Positions 25,385 through 34,664 of a DNA stretch of 61,707 bases are shown piece by piece. The notes beneath the pieces were generated by a model that saw only the letters and a list, made by a program, of their open reading frames with translations, ran no database searches and was not told the DNA's origin. Every line of letters begins with the position of its first letter. Positions within the stretch are counted from its first letter, which is position 1. The stretch comes from Cytophagales bacterium UBA2561. Lineage in GTDB: Bacteria > Bacteroidota > Bacteroidia > Cytophagales > Thermoflexibacteraceae. The DNA lies in NCBI GenBank assembly GCA_002340355.1, contig DDLX01000007.1:1-61707 (forward strand), in the 5' to 3' direction. The position numbers were made by a program, and so were the translations under genes.

Positions 25385-27539
25385 TCATGGTTTTAGAGGT
25401 AGAAGCAATTGGTAAGTCTATCCAAAATTCTGTGCCAATATTTTCCTCGCTTTGAAAACTCAATCTTCCCCCATGTTCTTTGATAATGCCATAACTAATT
25501 GCCAAACCCAAACCCGTGCCTTCACCGACTGGTTTAGTGGTATAAAATGGCTCAAAAATATGACTTTGTACAGATTTAGGAATTCCTTTACCTGTATCTT
25601 TTATGGCTACTCGTACCATTGATTGAGAAGGTGTATTAACTTGAGAAGTAGCAATGGTTAATTTTCCTTTGTTTGGAGTGGCTTGTAAAGCATTGAGAAT
25701 GATATTCATAAAAACTTGATTGAGTTTTCCTGCAAAGCATTCTACCTTTGGAATTTCTTGATATTGTCTAATGATTTCTACACGATTATTCCAGTGATTG
25801 GTAAGCATCGTCAATACACTATCTAAATTTTTATGTAAATCAATATATTTAATACTATTTTCGTCTAGTCGAGAAAATAATCGTAGAGCTTTAACAATTT
25901 TATTGGTGCGCTTGGCGCTTGATTTTAATCCTTGTACTAGTTCCCGAAGATCGTCTAATGCACCTTCATAGTCCATTTCTTCTTTTATATTATCAATTTC
26001 GGCTAATTTTTTAGTCGAATTTTCAGGAGTAATTTCCTCATAATGAGTATTTAGAATAATCATTTCGGATAAACAACGCTCTAAAGCGTAAGCACTAGCG
26101 TTAATAAAGCTAATTGGATTATTTAGTTCATGTGCAATTCCTGCCGTCAAAACACCTAAGGAAGTCATCTTTTCAGATTGTACCAGTTGGGCTTCTTTGG
26201 CTTGGAGTTCGTGTAAGGCATGTTTAAGTTCGTGTTCGTGTTGTTGGAGTGCTTTATTTTTTTGAGCTAATTGAGCAGTACGTTTTTCGACTTTAGCTTC
26301 TAGTAATTTATTCTGTTCCCGAATCATCTTTTCATTCTGTTGCATGGCTCGTAATCTTTCTTGGTCAGCTTTTTCTCGTTCCTGTCTCAAAGTTTTGATT
26401 TTCAAAGAAATTGCCCAAGATAGAACTAATATTTCCCATAAAGTACCAATTTTAATGGCGTGAAATGTAAAAGTATTGTGAGGTAAAACACCTGCATCTT
26501 GTAGGAATGTAATCATAATCCCTACTAAAAAAGGAAGCCATGCTAATAAAAATAGTTTAGCAGGCTCATATCCAAGATTATAAACTACAATAGAGACCAC
26601 AATAATTTGAATCAGAGTCAGAAATAATGCGGTATCTATCAAAAAATAGGCTAACGAAATGATTCCTAGTAAATTAGCGATGACGCCAAGAGCATATAAA
26701 CCTACTAATCCATAAAAAACACAATGTAAAATAGGAGCATTTTTTTTTGTGTTGAGGAAAGAGGAGACAAAAGGCATAACCAAAATAAAAAATACGAACT
26801 TAGAAGGTTCTAAATAGTTTAATATCGGAAAATTTGCCCAAAACCATTCGAAAAGTAGGTTTTCCCAAGCTCCATTGGTGATTAAAACACCAACTACATA
26901 AAGCGCATAATAAAAAAAAATACGTAGTTGAATAATGCTCCGAACTACTAAAGCCACTACGCCTGATAAAATTAAGATGCCGAAAAAAATCCCTTGCAAA
27001 AAATCTCGTGAATGGTAATATTCGAATAAATGTTTCCATGAAGCTAAACGCAAAGCTAATCGCCAGATTCCTGAAGAATGGACTCGTAAGTAGTGTATTT
27101 CAGCTTCGGGATGCAACTCAAAAATAGGGTGACCAACTCGAATAGGACGCTTGGAAAGTGGTTGGAGCGGGTGAATATTTTGTTGGGCAGTCTGACTATC
27201 AGGTAAAATGGCAAAGAAATCAAGAGTATCAGCCGAGGAAAGCGTATGAGATTGTAAAACCCAGTCCCATCGTTTAGAAGATTGAGTTTGAATTCGAATC
27301 CAAATCGGATAAGGACACCCTCCGAACTCAAGAATTTCTTCCGTACCTAATTGAAAAAGAGGAACTTTAGTCTCTAGAATATCTTTCAATGCGGTGGTTT
27401 CTGAGGAATCTATCCAGTAGGTAATTGATTTGCCAATAAAATCCATATCGGTTTGCTCCGAAAGCGTCAGTACAGCTTGTGCATTGAGTTTTGTAAGCCC
27501 ACCAAAAATAACTATTAAACTGATAATCAAGCATTTCAT
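25338..27539 (-). CDS. 7TMR-DISM sensor histidine kinase
   Basis: 733 residues. Signal peptide 1-20. A periplasmic 7TMR-DISMED2-like domain spans about 25-165 (ALKDILETKVPLFQLG, YPIWIRIQTQ, IHYLRVHSSG). Seven membrane helices span about 180-380, and a coiled coil covers about 385-455. The HisKA dimerisation domain has the phosphoacceptor His470 (GIAHELNNPISFIN). The HATPase domain has N box NIILNALQA, G1 DTGKGIP and G2 GTGLGLAIS. There is no receiver domain and no response regulator beside it. A typical Bacteroidota sensor for small ligands such as carbohydrates. The overlapping downstream membrane protein is a probable partner. Confidence 0.9.
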   Translation of the reverse strand: MKCLIISLIVIFGGLTKLNAQAVLTLSEQTDMDFIGKSITYWIDSSETTALKDILETKVPLFQLGTEEILEFGGCPYPIWIRIQTQSSKRWDWVLQSHTLSSADTLDFFAILPDSQTAQQNIHPLQPLSKRPIRVGHPIFELHPEAEIHYLRVHSSGIWRLALRLASWKHLFEYYHSRDFLQGIFFGILILSGVVALVVRSIIQLRIFFYYALYVVGVLITNGAWENLLFEWFWANFPILNYLEPSKFVFFILVMPFVSSFLNTKKNAPILHCVFYGLVGLYALGVIANLLGIISLAYFLIDTALFLTLIQIIVVSIVVYNLGYEPAKLFLLAWLPFLVGIMITFLQDAGVLPHNTFTFHAIKIGTLWEILVLSWAISLKIKTLRQEREKADQERLRAMQQNEKMIREQNKLLEAKVEKRTAQLAQKNKALQQHEHELKHALHELQAKEAQLVQSEKMTSLGVLTAGIAHELNNPISFINASAYALERCLSEMIILNTHYEEITPENSTKKLAEIDNIKEEMDYEGALDDLRELVQGLKSSAKRTNKIVKALRLFSRLDENSIKYIDLHKNLDSVLTMLTNHWNNRVEIIRQYQEIPKVECFAGKLNQVFMNIILNALQATPNKGKLTIATSQVNTPSQSMVRVAIKDTGKGIPKSVQSHIFEPFYTTKPVGEGTGLGLAISYGIIKEHGGRLSFQSEENIGTEFWIDLPIASTSKTMSAHEPKTQAAGKYPK

Positions 27540-27827
27540 ACGCCTCTCACATTTGGCATTTGGATATCGTAAGATACGAATTTTTTCTTAAGATTATGTT
27601 TTTTTAGTATTAAAAGTTGGTACTTTAATTCCTTTTTTTTAACAAAAGAATAGCTTCCAAGATTGGAACTATTTTGTTAGTTATACAGGTAATCTATTCT
27701 TTATTTGAGAGGTAGGCAAAAATTTTTTTGGAGAATGATATGAAATTTTGTGAGATACAATAGAGTAATAATTAATGAGCATAAAATTTTGTATATTGAT
27801 TGTCAGATGTTTAATAAAAATTATTTA

Positions 27828-28448
27828 CTAACTCAAGAAACCTTGTAAAATCCAAATGCCATAACTAATACACAGAATTGAGGAGAGAATAATGAAAACT
27901 TGTTGAATTTTTTGGGTAAACTGACTTTCCCTATAAAATGGCAAACTCAAAATACCTACTGCTAAAAGCATTCCTATAATTGAGCCAATGCCAAAAATAC
28001 CGAGGTACAACATACTTGCCCAAACTCCTTGTATTTTACTCATAACCACTAAAATAAGTGTACCACTTCCTGCCAAACCGTGTATCAAACCAACTCCATA
28101 TGCCAAGCCATGATGAGAATGATGAGCTTGATTTTCAGAATGAAAATGCGTTGTTTTTTGACGATAAAAAAGACGATAAACTCCTAAAATAATGAGCATA
28201 ATTCCAACTAATGCCTCTAACTTTTCCAAGATTTCATCTAAAAAAGTAGCCTGTCCCACAATCAAAATAAATCCAACTAATAAGATAGTTGTACTATGTC
28301 CCAATCCCCAAAAAATACCATCTCTGGCGGCACTTGTCCAAGTTTTTCGCTTGGTGACAATATTACTGACTGCAATTAAGTGGTCGGCTTCAAAGGCATG
28401 TCCTAATCCTACTAAACCCGCCAATAAAAAAGGTAGAATAGTTTCCAT
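27828..28448 (-). CDS. nickel/cobalt transporter of the UreH/HupE/NiCoT-like group
   Basis: 206 residues with six predicted membrane helices. Signature motifs are GLGHAFEADHLIAV near residue 15, the counterpart of the HAxDADH nickel-binding motif, and WGLGHSTTILLVG near residue 48. A histidine-rich loop (HSENQAHHSHHG, about 102-115) may bind metal. It follows hypE by 65 bases on the same strand. HypE belongs to nickel-iron hydrogenase maturation, so nickel supply for hydrogenase is the most economical role. Cobalt cannot be excluded. Confidence 0.8.
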   Translation of the reverse strand: METILPFLLAGLVGLGHAFEADHLIAVSNIVTKRKTWTSAARDGIFWGLGHSTTILLVGFILIVGQATFLDEILEKLEALVGIMLIILGVYRLFYRQKTTHFHSENQAHHSHHGLAYGVGLIHGLAGSGTLILVVMSKIQGVWASMLYLGIFGIGSIIGMLLAVGILSLPFYRESQFTQKIQQVFIILSSILCISYGIWILQGFLS

Positions 28449-28513
28449 ATTTGCAATTTTGATTTAGTGACTGTATTGTGATAAGTGATTTAGATTTAAG
28501 GCAGGATTTTGGC

Positions 28514-29566
28514 TTAACAAATTCGAGGAAGCTGTTCACCAATAGGCATATTAACAACTCTTTTGCCTCCGATTCGGCTTTGCATCACAACCTTTTTAGG
28601 ATGATTTCCTATGACCTCACCAATGATTTGGGCATCTTTACCGTTTTGATCCTTTCGTAATTCGGTTAGAAAATCATCCGCAATTTCATTAGCTACAATT
28701 GCCAAAAATAAACCCTCATTGGCAACATAAAGCGGGTCTAACCCCAACATTTCGCATGCCCCAGCCACCTGATTCAAGATAGGTAAGTTTCGTTCCCACA
28801 GGCTTACGCCAAGTTCTCGTTGTTGAGCAATTTCATTCAAAACTGTAGCGACTCCACCCCGTGTAGGGTCTCGAAGTAGATGAATTTTTTTACCAAATTT
28901 ATCTAATAAATTCTTGATAGAATGATTTAAATTGGTGGTATCGCTGGTAATAGTTGTTTCAAATTCTAATCCTTCTCGGATGGATAAAATCGCTATGCCG
29001 TGTGTAGCAATGTTTCCACTTAGAATAATTTTATCTCCTTCATTGACTCGTGTAATGTCAATTTTGGCGTTTGGATGGACTTGCCCAATACCCGCAGTAT
29101 TAATAAAAATTTTATCGCCCTTGCCTCTCTCAACTACTTTAGTATCACCTGTAATAATTTGAACATCAGCTAAATGACAAGCTATTCGAATAGAATTCAA
29201 AATATCCCAAAATTCGGTCATTGGCAATCCTTCTTCCAAAATAAAACTCAATGACAAATATTTGGGAACTGCTCCACACATTGCCAAATCATTGACCGTC
29301 CCATTCACTGCTAATTCGCCAATATTACTATCAGGAAAAAAAATAGGTGAAATAACAAAACTATCGGTAGAAAAAGCGGTTTCTCCTTTTAGTTCGAAGG
29401 TAGCTCCGTCATGGCGTTGTGCTAATTTTTCATTTTCAAACAAACTAAAAACTCCTGCCTCTAATAAAATATTAGTTAACCTTCCACCACTTCCGTGTCC
29501 AAGTGTAATGTTATCAAAATCCAGTTGAGGCATTGGGCATTGTAAATGCAATAGTTTGTTCATCAT
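28514..29566 (-). CDS. hypE: hydrogenase maturation protein HypE
   Basis: 350 residues, family length. HypE takes a carbamoyl group from HypF on its C-terminal cysteine and dehydrates it to the cyanide ligand of the nickel-iron centre. Seen: LGHGSGGRLT near the start, FSTDSFVISP, the ATP-binding VNDLAMCGAVPKYLS, the TGDTKVVERG segment, DPTRGGVATVLNEI and the essential C-terminal PRIC (Cys350). It belongs to the PurM/AIR-synthetase fold. No other hyp gene is nearby, but the nickel-type transporter follows. An intact C-terminal Cys argues that it is functional. Confidence 0.93.
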   Translation of the reverse strand: MMNKLLHLQCPMPQLDFDNITLGHGSGGRLTNILLEAGVFSLFENEKLAQRHDGATFELKGETAFSTDSFVISPIFFPDSNIGELAVNGTVNDLAMCGAVPKYLSLSFILEEGLPMTEFWDILNSIRIACHLADVQIITGDTKVVERGKGDKIFINTAGIGQVHPNAKIDITRVNEGDKIILSGNIATHGIAILSIREGLEFETTITSDTTNLNHSIKNLLDKFGKKIHLLRDPTRGGVATVLNEIAQQRELGVSLWERNLPILNQVAGACEMLGLDPLYVANEGLFLAIVANEIADDFLTELRKDQNGKDAQIIGEVIGNHPKKVVMQSRIGGKRVVNMPIGEQLPRIC

Positions 29567-29723
29567 GATTTTTGAGGTGTTATTGGTTTGTTTTTCAAAT
29601 TTTTATAAACTGTCTTTTTAGCAATTGGTCGGTGATAAAGTTGCCAAAAATGAAAATAAAAAGAGAACAAAAGTAATGAAAACTTATCAAAATATTGGTG
29701 AAGTGTTTTTAGATAATAGAACA

Positions 29724-29771
29724 TAAAAAATCCATAGTAATAAGTTTTGATAATTTACTACTATGGATTTG
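29724..29771 (-). terminator. terminator of the Ig-like repeat protein gene
   Basis: Arms aaatccatagt and actatggattt, followed on the minus strand by a T run. It lies downstream of the gene at 29816-31660. Confidence 0.65.
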
Positions 29772-29815
29772 AAGGAAAAAAGAAGGAGATTTTTTGATAG
29801 GGGTAGGAGTGAAGT

Positions 29816-31660
29816 TTACTGGATAAAAATTTCGATTAATTCAGACATGGTACTATTTCCAAGTTCGTCTGTAACTCGAATCTTAAAGCTTTTCAAGCCC
29901 TTTTGAGATAATTTCAAAGGTCCTGCATAGATTTGTTCAGGTCGTCCGTCTAACGAAAAGAAAATATTTTCTACTCCTAATTGAGCATCAGTTGCTGCCA
30001 AAAAAATCGTTGTTCCTCGTGGATAAGCAGGAATGATTTTTTCGCCCTGTTGTAAACTACTCACGGGGTTGGTACTGAATGAGTATTGAATTTCAGGTCC
30101 TTGATTATCACCAACGATAAAAAATTCATCCGTGACTCGGTTATTTACATTATCTAAGGCATAATAATCAATTTTATGATACCCATCTTTTTCTAAAGAA
30201 AACGGGTCCATATAAGTCTCACCTCGTCCGTCATTAAGTTTATAACCTGTCTTTTTCACGCCTGAATCTGTATCTGAAGATTCAAGAATGATTTTTGTTT
30301 TTTGATTAATAAACATGGTATCCCGTGTGAAAACATTAGGTCCCTCAAAGCGATGGCTAATTTCAGGAACTGATAAATCCAGATACATATTCCCGTAAGC
30401 ATCATTGGTTTCTGCCATTCCTTTATTTTTCACTTTGTCCAATGCTGTAAACTTGATAATGTGTTTTCCTTCACTTTTGACCAATGGGAAAGGTTCACGA
30501 TATAAACGTTCTGTTCCTGCATCAATGGAATAATAAATACGGTCTAAACCAGCTTTATTATCTTCTGCTCTAAGGCTCATTTTTGTTCGGCTGGAAATAT
30601 AAACTCGTCCACGACTTTGGTGCTGGTCTCCTTTGACTTCTGCCGTAATTTGAGGCGAACTCTTATCTAAGAAAAACTGATAAACTTGGGTTTCCTCTTG
30701 ATTTTTAACGTTATCTATCGCATAGTACGATAATTCATAGTCACCTTCTGCAAGAGTTTGAAGTCCAATAGGTTGACTATACGTTTTCCAGTCACCACCA
30801 TTGATACTATATAAAATTTTGGCTACTCCTGCCGAAGAATCTTCCGAAGTTAAAAGGATACTTGCGCGAGGTGATAAAATATCTTTCATACGATCACCCT
30901 CAAGACTTAAAGTAGTAATCGGAGCTTCTAAATCGACTGTAAATTCTAAAGTTTTAGGAGTTTCAGCATTGCCAACCCTATCCGTACCATAAAATCGCAA
31001 GGTATATAACAAATTGTCTTCCAACAAGAAGGGAGCTTGGTAAAGTTCATAATCTGTTCCATTAATGGATTGATATGTTCCCGAAACTCCTGATAATTGA
31101 TCTTCGGTAATTGCTGTTATCGTTAAACCTTTTCCATAAAAATCTCGTCCTCGAAACGTATATTTTGGAGCATTTTCCAATAAAACTTGAGTATTTGGGG
31201 GCAAACCATCTGCATAAACAGGAAATTCAACACTTTCACGGGGGTTAGCATCTTCGTGTTTAATATAATGAACTCCATGATTTTCCCATTTCATTGGATT
31301 CGAATAAGCTTCCATCTCAGTTCGTTTAACATTACTAAGCATAGTTCCTCCCGAACCGTCAGGATTAGGAGACATTCGCATATAAACAGGTAGATGTTCT
31401 TGCCAAAATACCCTTCCAATACTATCAACAAAAAAAGTAGGTTCATGAACAGGCTTGTCAGGAGCAGTAGTATATCCACTTTTATTAACTGTAGGAGTTG
31501 AAGAAAAGTTAGCAGACTCAATTTGACGTTCTAAGCTATCAGCCAAAGCCCGAAGCTGTTGGATATAAGCTTTGAGGCGAACCTTATGTTCACCGCCTTG
31601 TGCTTGAACATGATGAAGAGAGAGTAAACAAAAGATGCTTACAATAAAAATCCGTTTCAT
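29816..31660 (-). CDS. secreted protein with repeated OmpL47/Ig-like domains
   Basis: 614 residues with a signal peptide (MKRIFIVSIFCLLSLHHVQAQ). From about residue 170 onward at least four copies of an approximately 90-residue beta-sandwich unit follow each other. Each has an SGVxxIxYSINGG-type strand, a sugar- or peptide-lyase-like YSQPIGL/YREPFPL element, and a GxHxIxxYAxDxVxN ending (for example YELSYYAIDNVKNQE, KIDYYALDNVNNR). This is the OmpL47-type / chitobiase C-terminal-like repeat pattern of surface and cell-wall-binding proteins. No type IX sorting signal is evident at the end. Function: likely structural or adhesive. No catalytic domain seen. Confidence 0.75.
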   Translation of the reverse strand: MKRIFIVSIFCLLSLHHVQAQGGEHKVRLKAYIQQLRALADSLERQIESANFSSTPTVNKSGYTTAPDKPVHEPTFFVDSIGRVFWQEHLPVYMRMSPNPDGSGGTMLSNVKRTEMEAYSNPMKWENHGVHYIKHEDANPRESVEFPVYADGLPPNTQVLLENAPKYTFRGRDFYGKGLTITAITEDQLSGVSGTYQSINGTDYELYQAPFLLEDNLLYTLRFYGTDRVGNAETPKTLEFTVDLEAPITTLSLEGDRMKDILSPRASILLTSEDSSAGVAKILYSINGGDWKTYSQPIGLQTLAEGDYELSYYAIDNVKNQEETQVYQFFLDKSSPQITAEVKGDQHQSRGRVYISSRTKMSLRAEDNKAGLDRIYYSIDAGTERLYREPFPLVKSEGKHIIKFTALDKVKNKGMAETNDAYGNMYLDLSVPEISHRFEGPNVFTRDTMFINQKTKIILESSDTDSGVKKTGYKLNDGRGETYMDPFSLEKDGYHKIDYYALDNVNNRVTDEFFIVGDNQGPEIQYSFSTNPVSSLQQGEKIIPAYPRGTTIFLAATDAQLGVENIFFSLDGRPEQIYAGPLKLSQKGLKSFKIRVTDELGNSTMSELIEIFIQ

Positions 31661-31768
31661 AGGTTTTTATAAATTTCAATGAGGGTAAAAATGTTGCAGT
31701 TGTGTGTGTTTTATATGTTTGTTTGAAAAAAGATACTTTTTGTCAAAAGTAAACCAAAAACCTTAAAA

Positions 31769-32899
31769 CTAAACTAAAAAATAGGCTTTCATTTGGTCAA
31801 TGATATAACTTTGTTGGCTTTCGGTAAGTTCATAAAAGAAAGGCAATCGTACTAAACAATCTGAAAAATAATCCGCATAAGGCAACTCCCGTTTGTCATG
31901 TTTAGATTCATAAAAAGGGCTTTTATGTAGGCTCAAATAATGAAAAACAGCATGAATACCAACTGATTTTAAATAATTTAGAAACTTTTTACGTTCATCT
32001 GCCGAAGGTAAAACCACATAAAACATATGTGCATTATTGACTCCACCTTTAGGAATCTTGGGGATGGAAAAAAATTCTTGTTCGGCAAGTGGCTGTAAGG
32101 CTTTAAAATACCGTTCCCAAATGGCTTTTCTTTGGTTTTGAATATCTTCCAAATTTTCGAGTTGAGCATACAAAAAGGCAGCAATCACTTCTGAGGGTAA
32201 AAATGATGAGCCAATATCAACCCAACCATATTTATCGACCTCGCCCCGAAAGAAAGCCGAACGATTTGTTCCTTTTTCTCGGATAATTTCTGCTCTACCC
32301 AAAAATCGTTCATCATTAATAACCAACATACCACCCTCTCCTGAAATAATATTTTTGGTTTCGTGAAATGAAAACGCACCCAAATGTCCAATCGAACCCA
32401 ACGGACGATCATTGTAAGTTGAATCAATTGCTTGAGCCGCATCCTCAATCATAAAAATGCCGTGTCGGTCAGCAATTTGGCGGATTTTTTCAGGGTCGCA
32501 AGCGTTGCCTGCATAATGTACCAAAACGATTGCTTTGGTTTTTGGGGTAATTAATTTTTCGATTTGGTCAGCATCCATATTGGGATGGTCGGGACGGCTA
32601 TCGGCGAAGACAATTTTTGCACCTCGTAAAACAAAAGCATTAGAAGTCGAAACAAAGGTATAAGACGGCATAATGACCTCATCATCAGGCTGAATATTGG
32701 TCAAAATGGCGGACATTTCCAGCGCATCTGTGCAGGAGGTGGTCAATAAACATTTGCGAAAACCGTATTTTTCTTCGAAAAATTGATGACATTTTTTCGT
32801 GAATATGCCATCGCCTGAAATGTGTCCATTGGCAACAGCTTGGGCGATGTAGGTGGTCTCTGCACCCGTCATGTATGGTTTATTGAATGGAATTTTCAT
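31769..32899 (-). CDS. rffA: dTDP-4-amino-4,6-dideoxygalactose transaminase
   Basis: 376 residues. A PLP aminotransferase of the DegT/DnrJ/EryC1 family. It converts dTDP-4-keto-6-deoxyglucose to dTDP-4-amino-4,6-dideoxygalactose (EC 2.6.1.59) for surface polysaccharides. Marks: FNKPYMTGAE at the start, TTSCTDALEM, PSYTFVSTSNAF, IEDAAQ with the PLP-contacting Asp153, and the Schiff-base Lys182 in SFHETKNIISGEGG. The NKP and SFHETKN forms fit the RffA/WecE group rather than other DegT members. It is alone here, and no sugar-nucleotide genes flank it. Substrate specificity is inferred from these motifs only. Confidence 0.88.
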   Translation of the reverse strand: MKIPFNKPYMTGAETTYIAQAVANGHISGDGIFTKKCHQFFEEKYGFRKCLLTTSCTDALEMSAILTNIQPDDEVIMPSYTFVSTSNAFVLRGAKIVFADSRPDHPNMDADQIEKLITPKTKAIVLVHYAGNACDPEKIRQIADRHGIFMIEDAAQAIDSTYNDRPLGSIGHLGAFSFHETKNIISGEGGMLVINDERFLGRAEIIREKGTNRSAFFRGEVDKYGWVDIGSSFLPSEVIAAFLYAQLENLEDIQNQRKAIWERYFKALQPLAEQEFFSIPKIPKGGVNNAHMFYVVLPSADERKKFLNYLKSVGIHAVFHYLSLHKSPFYESKHDKRELPYADYFSDCLVRLPFFYELTESQQSYIIDQMKAYFLV

Positions 32900-33384
32900 G
32901 AGTTGTCTAAAAAAATTATTTCAAATAAAATAAATACAAAAGTAAAGGAAGTCTTCATTTAAGACCCCTTTTGTGTTTTTTTGGGCAGGATTTTTAGGAA
33001 AAATAATTTGGTTTGTTTTTTTGTTAAAATCAAATTTGATGACCTGGAATTGATTTTTGGAAGATGCTTATAAGCAAATTAAATGCCAATCTGATTAATA
33101 TCTGATTTTTGGAGTTATACCAATCTGTAAAATAAAACAGGACACTTTGTAAAAAGGAGCAGTTTCCTAATAATCAAAATGCAGCCGTCTCACAATCCAA
33201 ATTACAGATTGGCATTAAGCCTAACCAAATATGAGGTTTCTGTACTAAAATTGTAAGTATCTTTGTTTATCGGCTGTAAACACTATTTTTAACTAAAGTT
33301 AAAAATATAAGTTAAGAATAAAAAAAGTCTTTTTGCCTCAAAATAAAGGTTGAAAATTTTGCTACAGAAACCCTGTTACACATT
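32900..33384. other. intergenic region with an inverted-repeat element
   Basis: About 480 AT-rich bases without a gene. The notable structure is the nested inverted repeat at 33092-33216. Confidence 0.5.
33092..33216. repeat. nested inverted repeat, candidate miniature element
   Basis: Outer arms AATGCCAATCTG (33092-33103) and CAGATTGGCATT (33205-33216) are perfect. A third related motif, ACCAATCTGTAA at about 33119-33130, faces TTACAGATTGG at 33202-33212. The enclosed 100 bases contain no frame. It could be a small non-autonomous element or a long hairpin. Confidence 0.5.
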
Positions 33385-33414
33385 TTGTAATAACCATAAA
33401 TTTGACTATATTTG
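33385..33414 (+). promoter_or_regulatory. promoter of the first coiled-coil gene
   Basis: TTG (33385-33387) and TATATTTG (33407-33414) with a 19-base spacer are an exact Bacteroidota-type promoter. Predicted transcription start is about 35-40 bases before the ATG at 33458, which also supports that start codon. Confidence 0.65.
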
Positions 33415-33457
33415 TTTTGTAATAAATTTATTTTTTTCTCTCTTAAATTTTAGATTT

Positions 33458-34426
33458 ATGAGCAAAACTATCCAATCCAAAGAAGAAGTCTTGAAGGACT
33501 TTCAGGCACTTTTGCTGGAGCAAAAAAATCGTTTGGCACGCATTGCAACCAAGGAAGAGGTTGCACAGAAAGAAGCACGGAAAGAACTTGTAGAACTTGC
33601 TTCTCAACACAGTGCGGACAGTATTATCAAAGGTTTGGCAGATTTGCAACTAAACTTTGATGCTTCGGTAGAAGATTTGGCAGAAACACTCAAAGCAGAA
33701 CTCCAGAAGTTGACTCAACTCAAAACGGCTTTTGAAGTGGAAACTAACAACCTGCAAACCACTCACAACACTAAGATTGCTGCTGATGCGTTGTACATTC
33801 TCAAAAAAGAACAAGAAGTAGCAGAGAAAGCATTTTTGGAAGAAAAAGCGGCAAAAATAAAAACATTGGAAGAGGAAATTGCCAAAAGAAAAAAGGAGTG
33901 GGAGAGAGAACAGCGAGAACACGAGATTTTTATTGACGAAAGAAGCGAGAACCTGCTCAGAGAGCGTGAAAAAGAATTGGCTGATTATACCTACAATTTG
34001 GAGCGTGAACTCAAAATAGAACAAGATGAGTACCAAGAACGCAAAAAGGTGCTAAACCGAGAACTACGTACTACCGAAAAAGTTAAAAATAAAGATTGGG
34101 ACAAAAGACAAAAAACGCTCAATGCCCAACAAAATGAATTTATGAAGTACAAAGAAGCAGTGGATAGCTTCGACACAAAACTTGAAGAAGGAACCAAGAA
34201 AGCTAAAGAAAAAGCGATTCAGGCAACTAGCAAAGAGGCAAAGAACAAAGCCGAACTATTACAGAGGGAGTTTGAGGGGCAAATCAAAGTTTATGAACTG
34301 CAAATAAAAACGCTGGAATCAAGTATCGAAAAAAATGATGCGGACATTGAGCAACTTTCTACAGAACTCAAAGATACACTTGCACAAGTCCAAAGTCTTT
34401 CGGTTAAAGCCTTAGAAAAGAAGTAA
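33458..34426 (+). CDS. long coiled-coil protein (paralogue 1)
   Basis: 322 residues from the ATG at 33458 (MSKTIQSKEEVLKDFQALL). A longer frame from 33350 runs through the promoter and is rejected. No signal peptide or membrane helix, so cytoplasmic. From about residue 30 to the end the sequence is continuous heptad coiled coil, extremely rich in Glu, Lys and Gln (AKIKTLEEEIAKRKKEWERE, YNLERELKIEQDEYQERKK), with no globular domain. It shares length, order of segments and the closing VQSLSVKAL motif with the next gene (QELAVKAI there). Such composition suits a filament- or scaffold-forming protein. No known family assigned. Confidence 0.75.
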   Translation: MSKTIQSKEEVLKDFQALLLEQKNRLARIATKEEVAQKEARKELVELASQHSADSIIKGLADLQLNFDASVEDLAETLKAELQKLTQLKTAFEVETNNLQTTHNTKIAADALYILKKEQEVAEKAFLEEKAAKIKTLEEEIAKRKKEWEREQREHEIFIDERSENLLREREKELADYTYNLERELKIEQDEYQERKKVLNRELRTTEKVKNKDWDKRQKTLNAQQNEFMKYKEAVDSFDTKLEEGTKKAKEKAIQATSKEAKNKAELLQREFEGQIKVYELQIKTLESSIEKNDADIEQLSTELKDTLAQVQSLSVKALEKK

Positions 34427-34664
34427 AATAGCCCTTAGCCCCAGAACATAGGGATTTTGAGATTGTCAAAAGCTCAGGGGTTTGTAAAACAAAAAAATAT
34501 AATAGACATTATCACGATTTATTTTGTAGTGCCAAACTCTCCAAACATTTCAAACGCTTGGAGAGTTGAAAATCAGTTTGTTTCAAGATTTTTTGAACAT
34601 TGAATTTCTGCACCTGTATATTATCATGATAATCTCTAATTTATCACTCATAAACTTAAAAAAC

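Noticed and set aside
33350..33457. Upstream extension of the first coiled-coil protein
   Set aside because: It contains a consensus promoter at 33385-33414. The ATG at 33458 matches the start of the paralogue.
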